Below are positions 18,321-27,560 of a stretch of DNA of 64,000 bases, piece by piece. The notes beneath the pieces were generated by a model. It saw only the letters and a list, made by a program, of their open reading frames with translations. It had not been told where the DNA came from and made no database searches. This DNA is from Cyanobacteria bacterium FACHB-DQ100 (GTDB lineage: Bacteria > Cyanobacteriota > Cyanobacteriia > Leptolyngbyales > Leptolyngbyaceae): assembly GCA_014695195.1 (NCBI GenBank), contig JACJNW010000028.1, positions 62,001 through 126,000 on the forward strand, written 5' to 3'. The position numbers were made by a program, and so were the translations under genes. How positions within the stretch are numbered: the stretch's first letter is position 1; every line of letters begins with the position of its first letter.

Positions 18321-20330
18321 TCAAGGGTGGGATGCAATAGTAAAACAGAACGTTGAACCTTTTCCAGTCTGAGACTCTACCCATATTGTTCCACCATGCC
18401 GCTCAATAATTTTTTTACAAACTGCAAGTCCGATGCCTGTCCCTGGATATTCAGTGCGGTTGTGCAATCGCTGGAAAATCACAAAAATTCGCTCGGCGTA
18501 CTGCGCTTCAATGCCGATGCCATTGTCCTGAACCCGAAACAGCCATTCTTCCGATCGCGGCTCGGCCGAAATCCGAATCATCGGAGCCTCAGCACAATGA
18601 AACTTCAACGCATTGCTGATCAAATTCTGAAAGAGCTGAATCATCTGAGTTCGATCCGCCCTCACTTCAGGCAGAGGATCGCAAGTCAGGGTTGCTCGAT
18701 TGTCTTCGATCGCAAGTTTTAGATTGGCGATCGCTTGCTCGACACTTTCGTTGCAGTCCACTAGCTCAAACGGCTTACCCCGAGTTTGCACTCGTGAATA
18801 CGCGAGCAAATCATTAATCAGCGTCTTCATCCGGGCTGCACCATCAACCGCATAGCTAATAAAGTCGTTAGCGCTTTCGTCTAATTGGTCTTTATAGCGC
18901 CGCTCCAACAATTGCAGATAGCTGGTGATCATTCTTAGCGGTTCTTGTAAGTCGTGAGAGGCAATGTAAGCGAATTGCTGCAAATCTGCGTTCGATCGCG
19001 CTAGTTCCTGCGAGTTGCGGGTTTCTTGCTCTAGAAGCTGTGCTTGATTCAACGCAATTCCGACTTGATCGGCAAGTTGCTGAAGCAATTCAGTTTCAAA
19101 CTCTGTCCAGGTTCGCGGCGATCGACAGTGATGAGCAATCAGCAATCCCCAGAGTTCTGACTTAATCAAAATGGGCACAACTAACTTGGCTCGAACCTGG
19201 AACTGTTGCACAAATTCGATCAGGCATCCTGCCACCTTCTCCTGCTGATTCTTCACGTCCGAGATTTTGGCAATTCTGCCCTGGCGATATCGCTCCCGGT
19301 GGGTGAGTGGAAACACTTCTTCAGGAAACTTTCGTCCCAGTACGGGTGTCCAACCGGGTAAAACAGCTTCAGCCACTCCGCTGCCCGTTCCATCTGCCCA
19401 CAAGCGATAGATTAAAACGCGATCGGTTTGCAAAAGTTCCTGCACCTCAGCGACTGCCGTTTGCATCACCTCATCGACATTGAGCGATTGGCGCACCTTT
19501 AGCGTGACATCCGCAAACAGCTGCGATCGTTGATACAGGCGATCGAGTTCTTGTTGTTTGCGATGGCGATCGCTGATGTCTTGAAAATACACTGAAATTC
19601 CATCTTTGGCTGGATAAGCATGAACCGCCATCCAGGCGTTCAAAGGAGCATAGAAGGCTTCAAACTTAACCGCAACTTGCTCAGTCCGAACCCGATGGTA
19701 TTGCTGATAAAACTCGGCCCCCACAGCTTCAGGAAATTCGTCCCAGATGTTCTTGCCGATTAAGTCTTCTCGTTTTCTTTGCAACGTCAATTCTGCTTGA
19801 CTATTGACATACGTGAAGTGCCAGTTTTGATCCAACGCAAAAAAGCTATCGGTAATGCTTTCGAGAATATTGTTGGCGCGGTTGCGTTGGGCTTCAGCTT
19901 CGGCTCTAGCGGCTTGTTCCTGTGCCATTCGCTCCCTGAGTTGCCGTGCCAGTTGCTGAAGCCGGAGGTGTGTTTGCACCCGGGCAAGAACTTCTTCTTG
20001 CTGAAAGGGTTTTGTAATGTAATCGACAGCCCCCAAGCTGAAGCCCTTCACTTTATCGATCGTTTCAGTCAGGGCTGACATAAAGATGACTGGAATTTCT
20101 GCGGTTGTATGATTTGCTTTTAGCTGGCGGCAGGTTTCAAAGCCATCCATCTCAGGCATGAGAATATCTAGCAAAATCAGATCGGGTCGCGCATAGTTTG
20201 CAATAGAGATTGCGCTTTCTCCATCTTCTGCAACTAAAATCCGGAGATTTGCATTGTTCAAAGACTCAAACAAAACTTCCAAATTGGTCAAAGTATCATC
20301 GACCACTAAAATTACGCCTGGCTCAGACAT
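18321..20330 (-). CDS. REC-PAS-GAF sensor histidine kinase (phytochrome-type kinase core)
   Basis: 669 residues from the ATG at 20330 (MSEPGVILVVDD), chosen for its GAGG upstream; an ATG seven codons earlier is possible. Receiver (about 8-125, LILLDILMPEMDG), short coiled coil, PAS (about 160-265, ITDSFFALDQNWHFTYVN), GAF (about 285-430), and a HisKA of the Cph1 kind (SHDLQEPLRMITSYLQLLERR), then HATPase (about 550-665, LISNALKF, GTGIGLAV). The GAF resembles bilin-binding domains and keeps a cysteine, Cys369, at the usual chromophore position, but followed by Leu instead of His; the DXCF motif of some cyanobacteriochromes is absent. Soluble. The Rcp1-type gene follows directly. Confidence 0.93.
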   Translation of the reverse strand: MSEPGVILVVDDTLTNLEVLFESLNNANLRILVAEDGESAISIANYARPDLILLDILMPEMDGFETCRQLKANHTTAEIPVIFMSALTETIDKVKGFSLGAVDYITKPFQQEEVLARVQTHLRLQQLARQLRERMAQEQAARAEAEAQRNRANNILESITDSFFALDQNWHFTYVNSQAELTLQRKREDLIGKNIWDEFPEAVGAEFYQQYHRVRTEQVAVKFEAFYAPLNAWMAVHAYPAKDGISVYFQDISDRHRKQQELDRLYQRSQLFADVTLKVRQSLNVDEVMQTAVAEVQELLQTDRVLIYRLWADGTGSGVAEAVLPGWTPVLGRKFPEEVFPLTHRERYRQGRIAKISDVKNQQEKVAGCLIEFVQQFQVRAKLVVPILIKSELWGLLIAHHCRSPRTWTEFETELLQQLADQVGIALNQAQLLEQETRNSQELARSNADLQQFAYIASHDLQEPLRMITSYLQLLERRYKDQLDESANDFISYAVDGAARMKTLINDLLAYSRVQTRGKPFELVDCNESVEQAIANLKLAIEDNRATLTCDPLPEVRADRTQMIQLFQNLISNALKFHCAEAPMIRISAEPRSEEWLFRVQDNGIGIEAQYAERIFVIFQRLHNRTEYPGTGIGLAVCKKIIERHGGTIWVESQTGKGSTFCFTIASHP

Positions 20331-20354
20331 ACTGCCTCGCTGATCAATCATTTA

Positions 20355-23300
20355 TCAGAATGAGTTGATGAACTCTAAAATTTGTTTTCTCTTAAAGGAT
20401 TTTGCCAGTTGGCGGAGATGAGTCGTAAACGCTGTAAACTCCGGACTTTGCTGCTCTAATTGCTCAGAGCGCTGTACGATCGCTTTTAAGTCGCCCATCA
20501 TCGCGAGATTTTGTAGCATTGACAGTTCTGCGGCAGGTGGCGCAACCAATTCGGATTGCAAGCTCGGTTGAGGAGATGCTTCTTGAATCCAGTCTAGCTT
20601 GAGATGAGCTGATAGCTGCTCTAATAGCTCTATCTCACGAATCGGTTTCGATAAAAAGCCGTCACAGCCTACCTCTCGGCTTCTTTGTTGATCCATTGCA
20701 AACACACTAGCTGAAGTCGCAATAATCACGGTTTCATGCAGATTTTCAGACAGGCGAAGTTGGCGAGTCGTCTCAAACCCATCCATCCTAGGCATGACTA
20801 AATCAAGCAAGATCGCATCAGGGTGAAACTGTTGTGCTTTTTCTAGGGCATCTTGTCCGTCGATCGCTTCAATCACTTCAAATCCCAAGGGCTTCAGTAG
20901 ATTGACTAAAACCTCGCGATTTTCTGCTTTGTCGTCTACCACAAGAATGGTTCGATCGCCCTTAAATCCACGAATCCGAGATTGTTCGATCGTGCCAGGT
21001 AAGTAACACACCTCCACTAAATCCAAGTCAAACCAAAAAACGCTGCCTTCTCCGGGTGTGCTGCGGACCTGAATCTCACTGCCCATCAACCGGATTAAAT
21101 CCCGACTGATTGCAAGTCCAAGCCCCGTCCCTTCGGTTTGATGACGACGTTCACCCACCTGTTTAAACGGTTGAAAAATCTCCTGTAGCTGGGCTGGAGA
21201 CATTCCGACTCCCGTATCTTCAACTTGAAATCGCACCTTTGTTGCCGCTTCAGCAGTCGGTTCAAATGCAGAAACATAGCCGACCTTAAAGGTGACGTGA
21301 CCGCGATCGGTAAACTTCACCGCGTTGCCTAATAGGTTGATCAGAACTTGTCTGAGTCGTTTTTCATCAGCTCGAATCAACCTCGGTAACGGAGACTGAG
21401 TTTCATCGCGAAACGTAATTCCTTTTTGAGTGGCTCGGATGCCACAGATGGCAACAACTCCCTCTAACAGTTCAGATAAATAGAAATCGTTGCAGTGAAG
21501 CTCCATTTTTCGAGCTTCGATCCGCGACAAATCCAACACATCATTGATCAGCGTCAATAGATGTTCACCACAGCGATGAATAATGCGAATTCCATTCTTT
21601 TGGGACTCTGTGAAGCTTGTATCTTTGTTGAGAATCTGAGCAAAGCCGAGAATGCCATTTAATGGAGTGCGGAGTTCGTGGCTCATGTTGGCAAGAAATT
21701 CGCTCTTTGCCTGGTTTGCTGCTGCTGCCGCTCTTTCTGCTCGTTGGCGCTCACTCATTTCTTGCTGTAGATGAATGTTTTTGAACTGAAGTTCTCTAGT
21801 TCGCCGAATGACTTTGCCTTCGAGGGTGCGCTTTGCTTCTTCTAAATCCGCATAGAGTCGAGCATTTTCGATCGCAATCGCTGCTTGCGCCGCCAGCAAT
21901 TGCAGCACTTCCAGCCGCTCTGGGGTAAATGCCGCGATCGTGAGATTGTTCTCTAGATATAGAACGCCTGTGAGCTTTCCTTGATGCAGAATTGGCGCAC
22001 ATAGAACGGATTTGGGCTGATGCTCCACAATGTAGGCATCTCTTGTAAATGCGCCCTGCACGGCAGCTTGATCGAGGACGATCGATTCACCAGTTCTCGC
22101 AACATAATTCACGATTGCGGCTGAATAAAGCTGCATTCCTTGCGATGCTGCGACTTGGAGCGATCCCGTCTTTTCGAGCAAGAGCAATCCAGATTCTGCC
22201 CCTGCATTCTCGATTACAAGCTGCATCAACTTCGTGAGCAAGCGATCGAGCACAATTTCACTCGAAAGCACCTGCGCTGCTTTCATCACGGTTGCCAAGT
22301 CTAACGTTTGATTCGGTTCAGAAGAGCGGGTGAAAAGCGTCGGGTACTGTTGTTCGAGTTGTCTGACTTTGGCGATCGCCCCCCAGCGCTGATATCCCTC
22401 ATAAGCATCCCTTAGATAGGCTTGAGCAATTTTGTCTTTGTGAAGTGAGAAGTAGAATTCTGCGGCGCGTTCGTTGGCGATCGCGGCTTCGTGTAGATAG
22501 CCGTGTGTAATTGCACCAGAAATCGCTTGATCGTATCGCTCGATCGCTTCACTGCGATTTCCCAGGCATCTCGATCGCTCTGCTTCAACCAAATCGTACT
22601 TATGCTGAAAGTTCATCGGTGCGGCAGTTGCCCAAATCTTTAGCTTGGCTTGATTGCGGTTGACTTTCTCTAAATCAGGCTGAGCGATCGTCATCTGCAC
22701 CAGAGAATCATAGAAATAAAACACAGGCACAACCAAAAATGCTTGCACTCCGTCTAGATAAGCTTCAGCCTGAGTTGCATATTCTAGAGCTTGCTGATGG
22801 CAGTTCAACAAGTAACAGAGCAGCAGCTTATTGAAATATAAATAATGCAGTCCGGTGCGATCGTTTGCCGCTTGTAGGAGCGGTAAAAACTCTTCTTCGT
22901 TGTACGCTTCACCGAGCAATCGACAAGAATGCGGTGTCGATTGCAGCAGATTCAGTACACTCTGTTCAAAGATACGATTCCAGCTTGAGGCGTTTTCCTG
23001 CTTGAGTTGCGTGAGTGCAGCGCTCACGGTTGCCAGTTCGGGGGCGAGCTGAGGCAGTTCTTCTCCGCTCAAATAAGCATATTGTCCTCGTTGCATCGCA
23101 GCATAACCACTATATTCTAAGTGTCCTTGTTCGACTCCACTGTGGTAGGTGTAAAGCAATAGCGGCAAGATGTCTCTGACATGGACTTTTCCGTGCATTG
23201 TACAGGCTCCAGCCACGAACCGAGTTTGAGCTTGCGGAGCTAAAGTGCCAAAGCGATCGAGCAATCTGAGCGCCAACTGTCCAAACTGGTAAGCCGACTC

Positions 23301-26192
23301 TGGATCATGAACAATTCCACTCAGAATGACCCCGTAACACACATAGCTATAAGCTGAAGACGAAGAATTTCCATATTGCAGCGATAAATTGACTTGCTCA
23401 CAAATCACCACTGGAAACAGCATCGGTGCGGATTGATAAGTCGGAGAACCTAAACTGGCGAGCATTTGGATGGTCATTAACTGCTCTGGATCGCTCATTA
23501 ACGGCAGATCGATGAGAGCTTCGATGTTTTTTCCAGCTAAGTTCGCGGCTGTGTTAGCGATCGTCTGCTGCACCTGTGCCGCAGTCGGTGAAATCGGGAA
23601 TTCCACGCCTAATTGCGCCAAAGCTTGTAAGCCAATTTCCACGGCTTCAAGCTGCTTCATCTGCGCCATCCGCGCTTGAATTTTGATCTCATAAACTTTC
23701 ATTTTGTCGGTCGCGCTGTTTGCCTGCTGCAAAACGATCGCCGCCCATTGCTCCATCTGTTCAAAGTCGCCTTGTAGATAAGCAACTTCGATCGAAGTTT
23801 CATACAGCTTCAGCGTGAAGTCATAGCGCTGAAGCCAACAATCACTGCTCAGTAAACTAATTCCAATCTTGAGATAACGCAGCGCAGATTCGTAGGCGAT
23901 CGCAACTTTTGCTTTTTCACCTGCAATTAAATTTAGTTCTGCTAACTCATCCCGTTCTGCTTCTGAAGTCAGCAAGGCTCGACCCACATTGAGATGATTC
24001 ACCAGTGAGAAAATCATTTCTTGGCGATCATCGGGAGATGTGTTTTGCAGTAGCAATCGACCGATTTTCAGATGCGTTGCTTCGCGTTCTGGTTCTGGAA
24101 TCAGAGAATAAGCAGCTTGCTGCACCCGATCGTGCAAAAACTTATAGCCAATCTCTTTCTGAGCCGTATCGAGTCGATCGAAGACCAGTGGAGTTTTGTA
24201 AGACTCAGACAGGGGCAACACGAATCCCGCTTGCAGGGCTTCCCACAGATCTTGGGCGGTTTCCGGGATCGATCGCTGATAGATAATGGATAAAACATTG
24301 AGATTGAAAGTACTTCCAATACAAGCCGCTAACTTCAAAACCGATTGAGTGGTCTGTGAGAGTTTTTGCACTCGGCTGACCATCAACTCCACCACGTTCT
24401 CAGTCATATCGATGTCTTGAAGCTGATCGGGGTTCCATTCCCAGCAGCGCTGCTGAAAGTCAAATCTCAGGCGATCGTCTTGATGCAGCGATTTTAGCAA
24501 TTGCGTCACAAAGAATGGATTCCCCTGCGTTTTACGCCATACCAGATCCGCTAACGGCTCAGCTAGATTTAATCCAGTGTGCAAAGTTTCAGCGATAAGT
24601 TGAGTAACCTGTGTTGGATTCAAGGGTTGCAGCACAATCTGATTGATCGTCGCTCCCGCTTGTCGAATCTGCTCTAAGGTCTGAATCAGAGGATGAGACA
24701 GACTGACTTCATTGTCTCGATAAGCCCCAATCAGCAGTAGTCCTTGATGCTCTGACGTATTAATGATGCGTTCAATCAGCTTCAGTGAGGATAAATCCGC
24801 CCACTGCAAATCATCCAGGAACACCACTAAAGGATGCTGTGGCTGACTAAAGACCTGAATAAACTGCTGAAAAACGCGATGAAATCGATTTTGGGATTGA
24901 ACGGCATCGAGTGGAGGCGCAGGAGGCTGTTTTCCAATAATTCGCTCTACATCAGGAAACACATCAATGATGACTTGACCATTCACCCCGATCGCACTCA
25001 ACAATCGCGATCTCCAGTCCGTTATCTCTCGATCGCTCTCAGTCAGAAGCTGCCGAATTAATTCCTGAAACGCCTGAATTAATGCAGCATAAGGAATACT
25101 ACGCTTGAACTGATCAAACTTACCCGAAATAAAGTATCCCCTGCCGCGCGATGCGATCGACCGATGCACTTCGTTGACTAATGAAGATTTACCAACCCCA
25201 GAATAACCACCGACTAACAGCAGTTCGGTGTGACCCTTTGAAGCACCAACGCGATCGAATGCCGCCAACAATGCCTGAACTTCTAATTCCCGTCCATAAA
25301 GCTTTTGTGGAATTGAAAATTGACTGAATAAATCCAGTTCTCCAATTTTGAATTCAGCAATTTTGCCGACGGTTGAGAGCGATCGCCAACAGGTTTCTAA
25401 ATCCGCTTGTAGCCCAAGCGCGCTCTGATATCGCTCTTCTGCGGTTTTCGCTAAAAGCTTCATCACAATGTCTGATACCACTGAAGGAATATCAGCATTG
25501 AGGATCGATGGAGAAACCGGATTTTTGGCGATGTGGCAATGAATGAGTTCTAGAGGATCAGTCGTTTCATAGGGCAACTGTCCGGTGAGCATTTGATAAA
25601 AGGTGACACCTAAGCTGTAGAAATCCGATCGATAGTCAATCGATCGATTCATTCTTCCGGTTTGCTCTGGTGCAATGTAGCTTAAATTGCCTTCAATGAG
25701 GGAAATTGTACGATCGGTTTTCTCCTCTTTTGAAAGACAAGAAGCAACACTAAAGTCAAAAATCTGAACTTCAAGCGAGTCAGGCTTGACCAGAATATTG
25801 TGGGGATTGAGATCTTTGTGAATAATTTTGTTCTGATGAAGCTGCACCAAGATAGCTGCAAGTTGAATCGCAAGCCGCAAAAAATGCTCTAAAGCTAAAG
25901 GCTGTTGTGCCAGAAAGGTATCAAGGGGCTGTCCTTGAAGGTCGGGTAAAACGATCGCGCATCCGCCGCGGTAATTTTCTAAAGCAAGGGGTTGAATCAC
26001 TCCGGGAATGTTCAAGCCCTGAAGAATCTTATATTCGTGTTTTAAGCGGGTCAGCTCTTCAACTTTCGGATGGTCTGTCTTTGAAACTTTAAGTGCCACT
26101 CGATCAGAGGTTTGCGCGATAGCAGCACGATAGAGAATGGTGTAGGTGCCTTGATGCAGGACTTCTAGTAGCTTACAGTCCTCAATGTCCAT
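20355..26192 (-). CDS. HstK-type fusion: Ser/Thr kinase - AAA ATPase - GAF - histidine kinase - receiver
   Basis: 1945 residues. Protein-kinase domain (about 1-270) with an odd glycine loop [11 protein letters not shown], Lys in VALKVSK, catalytic [10 protein letters not shown], and DFS in place of DFG. AAA/STAND-like ATPase (about 295-560): Walker [11 protein letters not shown] near 330, Walker [14 protein letters not shown] near 458. A long helical TPR-like stretch follows (about 600-1280), then GAF (about 1310-1445), HisKA with phospho-His in [11 protein letters not shown] near 1500, HATPase (about 1590-1710), receiver (phospho-Asp in [13 protein letters not shown] near 1797) and a 70-residue tail. 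It is the architecture of cyanobacterial HstK-family signal integrators. Input signal unknown. 104 bp separate it from the upstream kinase and 24 bp from the downstream one. Confidence 0.95.
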   Translation of the reverse strand: MDIEDCKLLEVLHQGTYTILYRAAIAQTSDRVALKVSKTDHPKVEELTRLKHEYKILQGLNIPGVIQPLALENYRGGCAIVLPDLQGQPLDTFLAQQPLALEHFLRLAIQLAAILVQLHQNKIIHKDLNPHNILVKPDSLEVQIFDFSVASCLSKEEKTDRTISLIEGNLSYIAPEQTGRMNRSIDYRSDFYSLGVTFYQMLTGQLPYETTDPLELIHCHIAKNPVSPSILNADIPSVVSDIVMKLLAKTAEERYQSALGLQADLETCWRSLSTVGKIAEFKIGELDLFSQFSIPQKLYGRELEVQALLAAFDRVGASKGHTELLLVGGYSGVGKSSLVNEVHRSIASRGRGYFISGKFDQFKRSIPYAALIQAFQELIRQLLTESDREITDWRSRLLSAIGVNGQVIIDVFPDVERIIGKQPPAPPLDAVQSQNRFHRVFQQFIQVFSQPQHPLVVFLDDLQWADLSSLKLIERIINTSEHQGLLLIGAYRDNEVSLSHPLIQTLEQIRQAGATINQIVLQPLNPTQVTQLIAETLHTGLNLAEPLADLVWRKTQGNPFFVTQLLKSLHQDDRLRFDFQQRCWEWNPDQLQDIDMTENVVELMVSRVQKLSQTTQSVLKLAACIGSTFNLNVLSIIYQRSIPETAQDLWEALQAGFVLPLSESYKTPLVFDRLDTAQKEIGYKFLHDRVQQAAYSLIPEPEREATHLKIGRLLLQNTSPDDRQEMIFSLVNHLNVGRALLTSEAERDELAELNLIAGEKAKVAIAYESALRYLKIGISLLSSDCWLQRYDFTLKLYETSIEVAYLQGDFEQMEQWAAIVLQQANSATDKMKVYEIKIQARMAQMKQLEAVEIGLQALAQLGVEFPISPTAAQVQQTIANTAANLAGKNIEALIDLPLMSDPEQLMTIQMLASLGSPTYQSAPMLFPVVICEQVNLSLQYGNSSSSAYSYVCYGVILSGIVHDPESAYQFGQLALRLLDRFGTLAPQAQTRFVAGACTMHGKVHVRDILPLLLYTYHSGVEQGHLEYSGYAAMQRGQYAYLSGEELPQLAPELATVSAALTQLKQENASSWNRIFEQSVLNLLQSTPHSCRLLGEAYNEEEFLPLLQAANDRTGLHYLYFNKLLLCYLLNCHQQALEYATQAEAYLDGVQAFLVVPVFYFYDSLVQMTIAQPDLEKVNRNQAKLKIWATAAPMNFQHKYDLVEAERSRCLGNRSEAIERYDQAISGAITHGYLHEAAIANERAAEFYFSLHKDKIAQAYLRDAYEGYQRWGAIAKVRQLEQQYPTLFTRSSEPNQTLDLATVMKAAQVLSSEIVLDRLLTKLMQLVIENAGAESGLLLLEKTGSLQVAASQGMQLYSAAIVNYVARTGESIVLDQAAVQGAFTRDAYIVEHQPKSVLCAPILHQGKLTGVLYLENNLTIAAFTPERLEVLQLLAAQAAIAIENARLYADLEEAKRTLEGKVIRRTRELQFKNIHLQQEMSERQRAERAAAAANQAKSEFLANMSHELRTPLNGILGFAQILNKDTSFTESQKNGIRIIHRCGEHLLTLINDVLDLSRIEARKMELHCNDFYLSELLEGVVAICGIRATQKGITFRDETQSPLPRLIRADEKRLRQVLINLLGNAVKFTDRGHVTFKVGYVSAFEPTAEAATKVRFQVEDTGVGMSPAQLQEIFQPFKQVGERRHQTEGTGLGLAISRDLIRLMGSEIQVRSTPGEGSVFWFDLDLVEVCYLPGTIEQSRIRGFKGDRTILVVDDKAENREVLVNLLKPLGFEVIEAIDGQDALEKAQQFHPDAILLDLVMPRMDGFETTRQLRLSENLHETVIIATSASVFAMDQQRSREVGCDGFLSKPIREIELLEQLSAHLKLDWIQEASPQPSLQSELVAPPAAELSMLQNLAMMGDLKAIVQRSEQLEQQSPEFTAFTTHLRQLAKSFKRKQILEFINSF

Positions 26193-26296
26193 AATGTTCT
26201 TTCAGTGCTGTTTTAACACTCTAAAACAGATGAAAGATAAATATTCTTAAATTGTACTTAAATTAATTTTGTGACATCTAGAAAATTTGTAATGTG

Positions 26297-27553
26297 TCAA
26301 AGCGGTAATGTCAGCACAAATTCTGTCCCTTTGTTTTTCTCGGTCTTCATCTGAATCGTTCCACGATGGTTGTCTACGATGATTTTTTGCACGATCGCTA
26401 AGCCTAATCCTGTGCCTTTACCGACTGCTTTTGTGGTGAATCGCTGGTGAAATATTTTCTCTTTAATCGTCTCTGGAATTCCAACGCCATTATCCGCGAT
26501 CGAAACTTTTACCTGATCTTGCTCGATTGCCGTGCGAATAATAATCTGATTCGGATTAGCTTGGATCTGACTGTAGCTGCGTTCTCGATTCGATTCTTCG
26601 AGTGCGTCGATTGCATTCGCCAGCAGATTCATAAACACCTGATTCAGTTGTCCCGGAAAACATTGAATCATCGGCAGTTGACCGTACTCTGTAACCACCT
26701 GAATCTCTGGTCGCTGCGCATTTGCCTTGAGCCGATGCCGCAAAATTAAAAGGGTACTATCAATGCCTTCGTGCAGGTTAAACTGCTGCTTTTGATCGGT
26801 ATCCGCGCGAGAAAACGTGCGAAGACTTCTACTAATTGCGGTAATGCGATCGCCGCTGTCTTGTAGCGTTCTAATCAGCTTTGGTAAATCCTCGCGCAGA
26901 TAGTCTAGATCTTCCAGTGCCGCTTCGATTTCTGCTCCAGGCTCAGGAAATGTTTTGCAGTAGAGATCAATAACCTCAAACAATTCTGTGACTGAATTGT
27001 GAATCGCATTCACATTGCCAACAATACACGCGATCGGATTATTGATTTCGTGCGCCACTCCTGCAACCAGATTACCCAGGGCTGACATTTTTTCGTTTTG
27101 AATCAGTTGTAGCTGTGAGGCTTCGAGTGCTTCGGCTTTTTGGGCGACTTGCTCGGCTAAGTTCTGAGTCAGGCAATGCAACTGTAAATGGGTTCTAACT
27201 CGTGCTAAGACTTCTCTTTCGTGAAATGGTTTAGTGATGAAGTCTACGGCTCCAAGATCAAAAGATTTAACTTTGCTATCTGTATCAGCAAGCGCAGTCA
27301 TGAAAATGATCGGAATGTCGTGAGTCCGAGAATTTGCCTTAATCCGACGGCAGGTTTCAAAGCCATCAATTCCTGGCATCATCACATCGAGCAAGATTAA
27401 GTCAGGTAAGCGACGTTCTAGCTGCTGAAGGGCACGATCACCGCTAGTGGCGATCGCAATATCAAATCCGGCATCGCTCAGTGCCTCTGAAATCACTTCT
27501 AAATTCGTCGGCGTATCATCAACAATCAAAATTAAACCTGTGAGGTCAGACAT
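26297..27553 (-). CDS. Receiver-histidine kinase (REC-HisKA-HATPase)
   Basis: 418 residues from the ATG at 27553 (MSDLTGLILIVDD); upstream codons to 27631 overlap the preceding gene and lack homology. Receiver (about 6-125, LILLDVMMPGIDG), coiled-coil linker, HisKA with phospho-His in LVAGVAHEINNP, and HATPase ([27 protein letters not shown]). Soluble. The receiver-first layout means it probably takes phosphate from another kinase in the operon before signalling on. It starts seven bases after the stop of the membrane kinase. Confidence 0.93.
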   Translation of the reverse strand: MSDLTGLILIVDDTPTNLEVISEALSDAGFDIAIATSGDRALQQLERRLPDLILLDVMMPGIDGFETCRRIKANSRTHDIPIIFMTALADTDSKVKSFDLGAVDFITKPFHEREVLARVRTHLQLHCLTQNLAEQVAQKAEALEASQLQLIQNEKMSALGNLVAGVAHEINNPIACIVGNVNAIHNSVTELFEVIDLYCKTFPEPGAEIEAALEDLDYLREDLPKLIRTLQDSGDRITAISRSLRTFSRADTDQKQQFNLHEGIDSTLLILRHRLKANAQRPEIQVVTEYGQLPMIQCFPGQLNQVFMNLLANAIDALEESNRERSYSQIQANPNQIIIRTAIEQDQVKVSIADNGVGIPETIKEKIFHQRFTTKAVGKGTGLGLAIVQKIIVDNHRGTIQMKTEKNKGTEFVLTLPL

Positions 27554-27560
27554 AGGATGA

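Noticed and set aside
20355-20570. HPt domain at the end of the fusion kinase
   Set aside because: Helical and in the right place, but no conserved phospho-His motif; the matching tail in the Cache kinase has none either.
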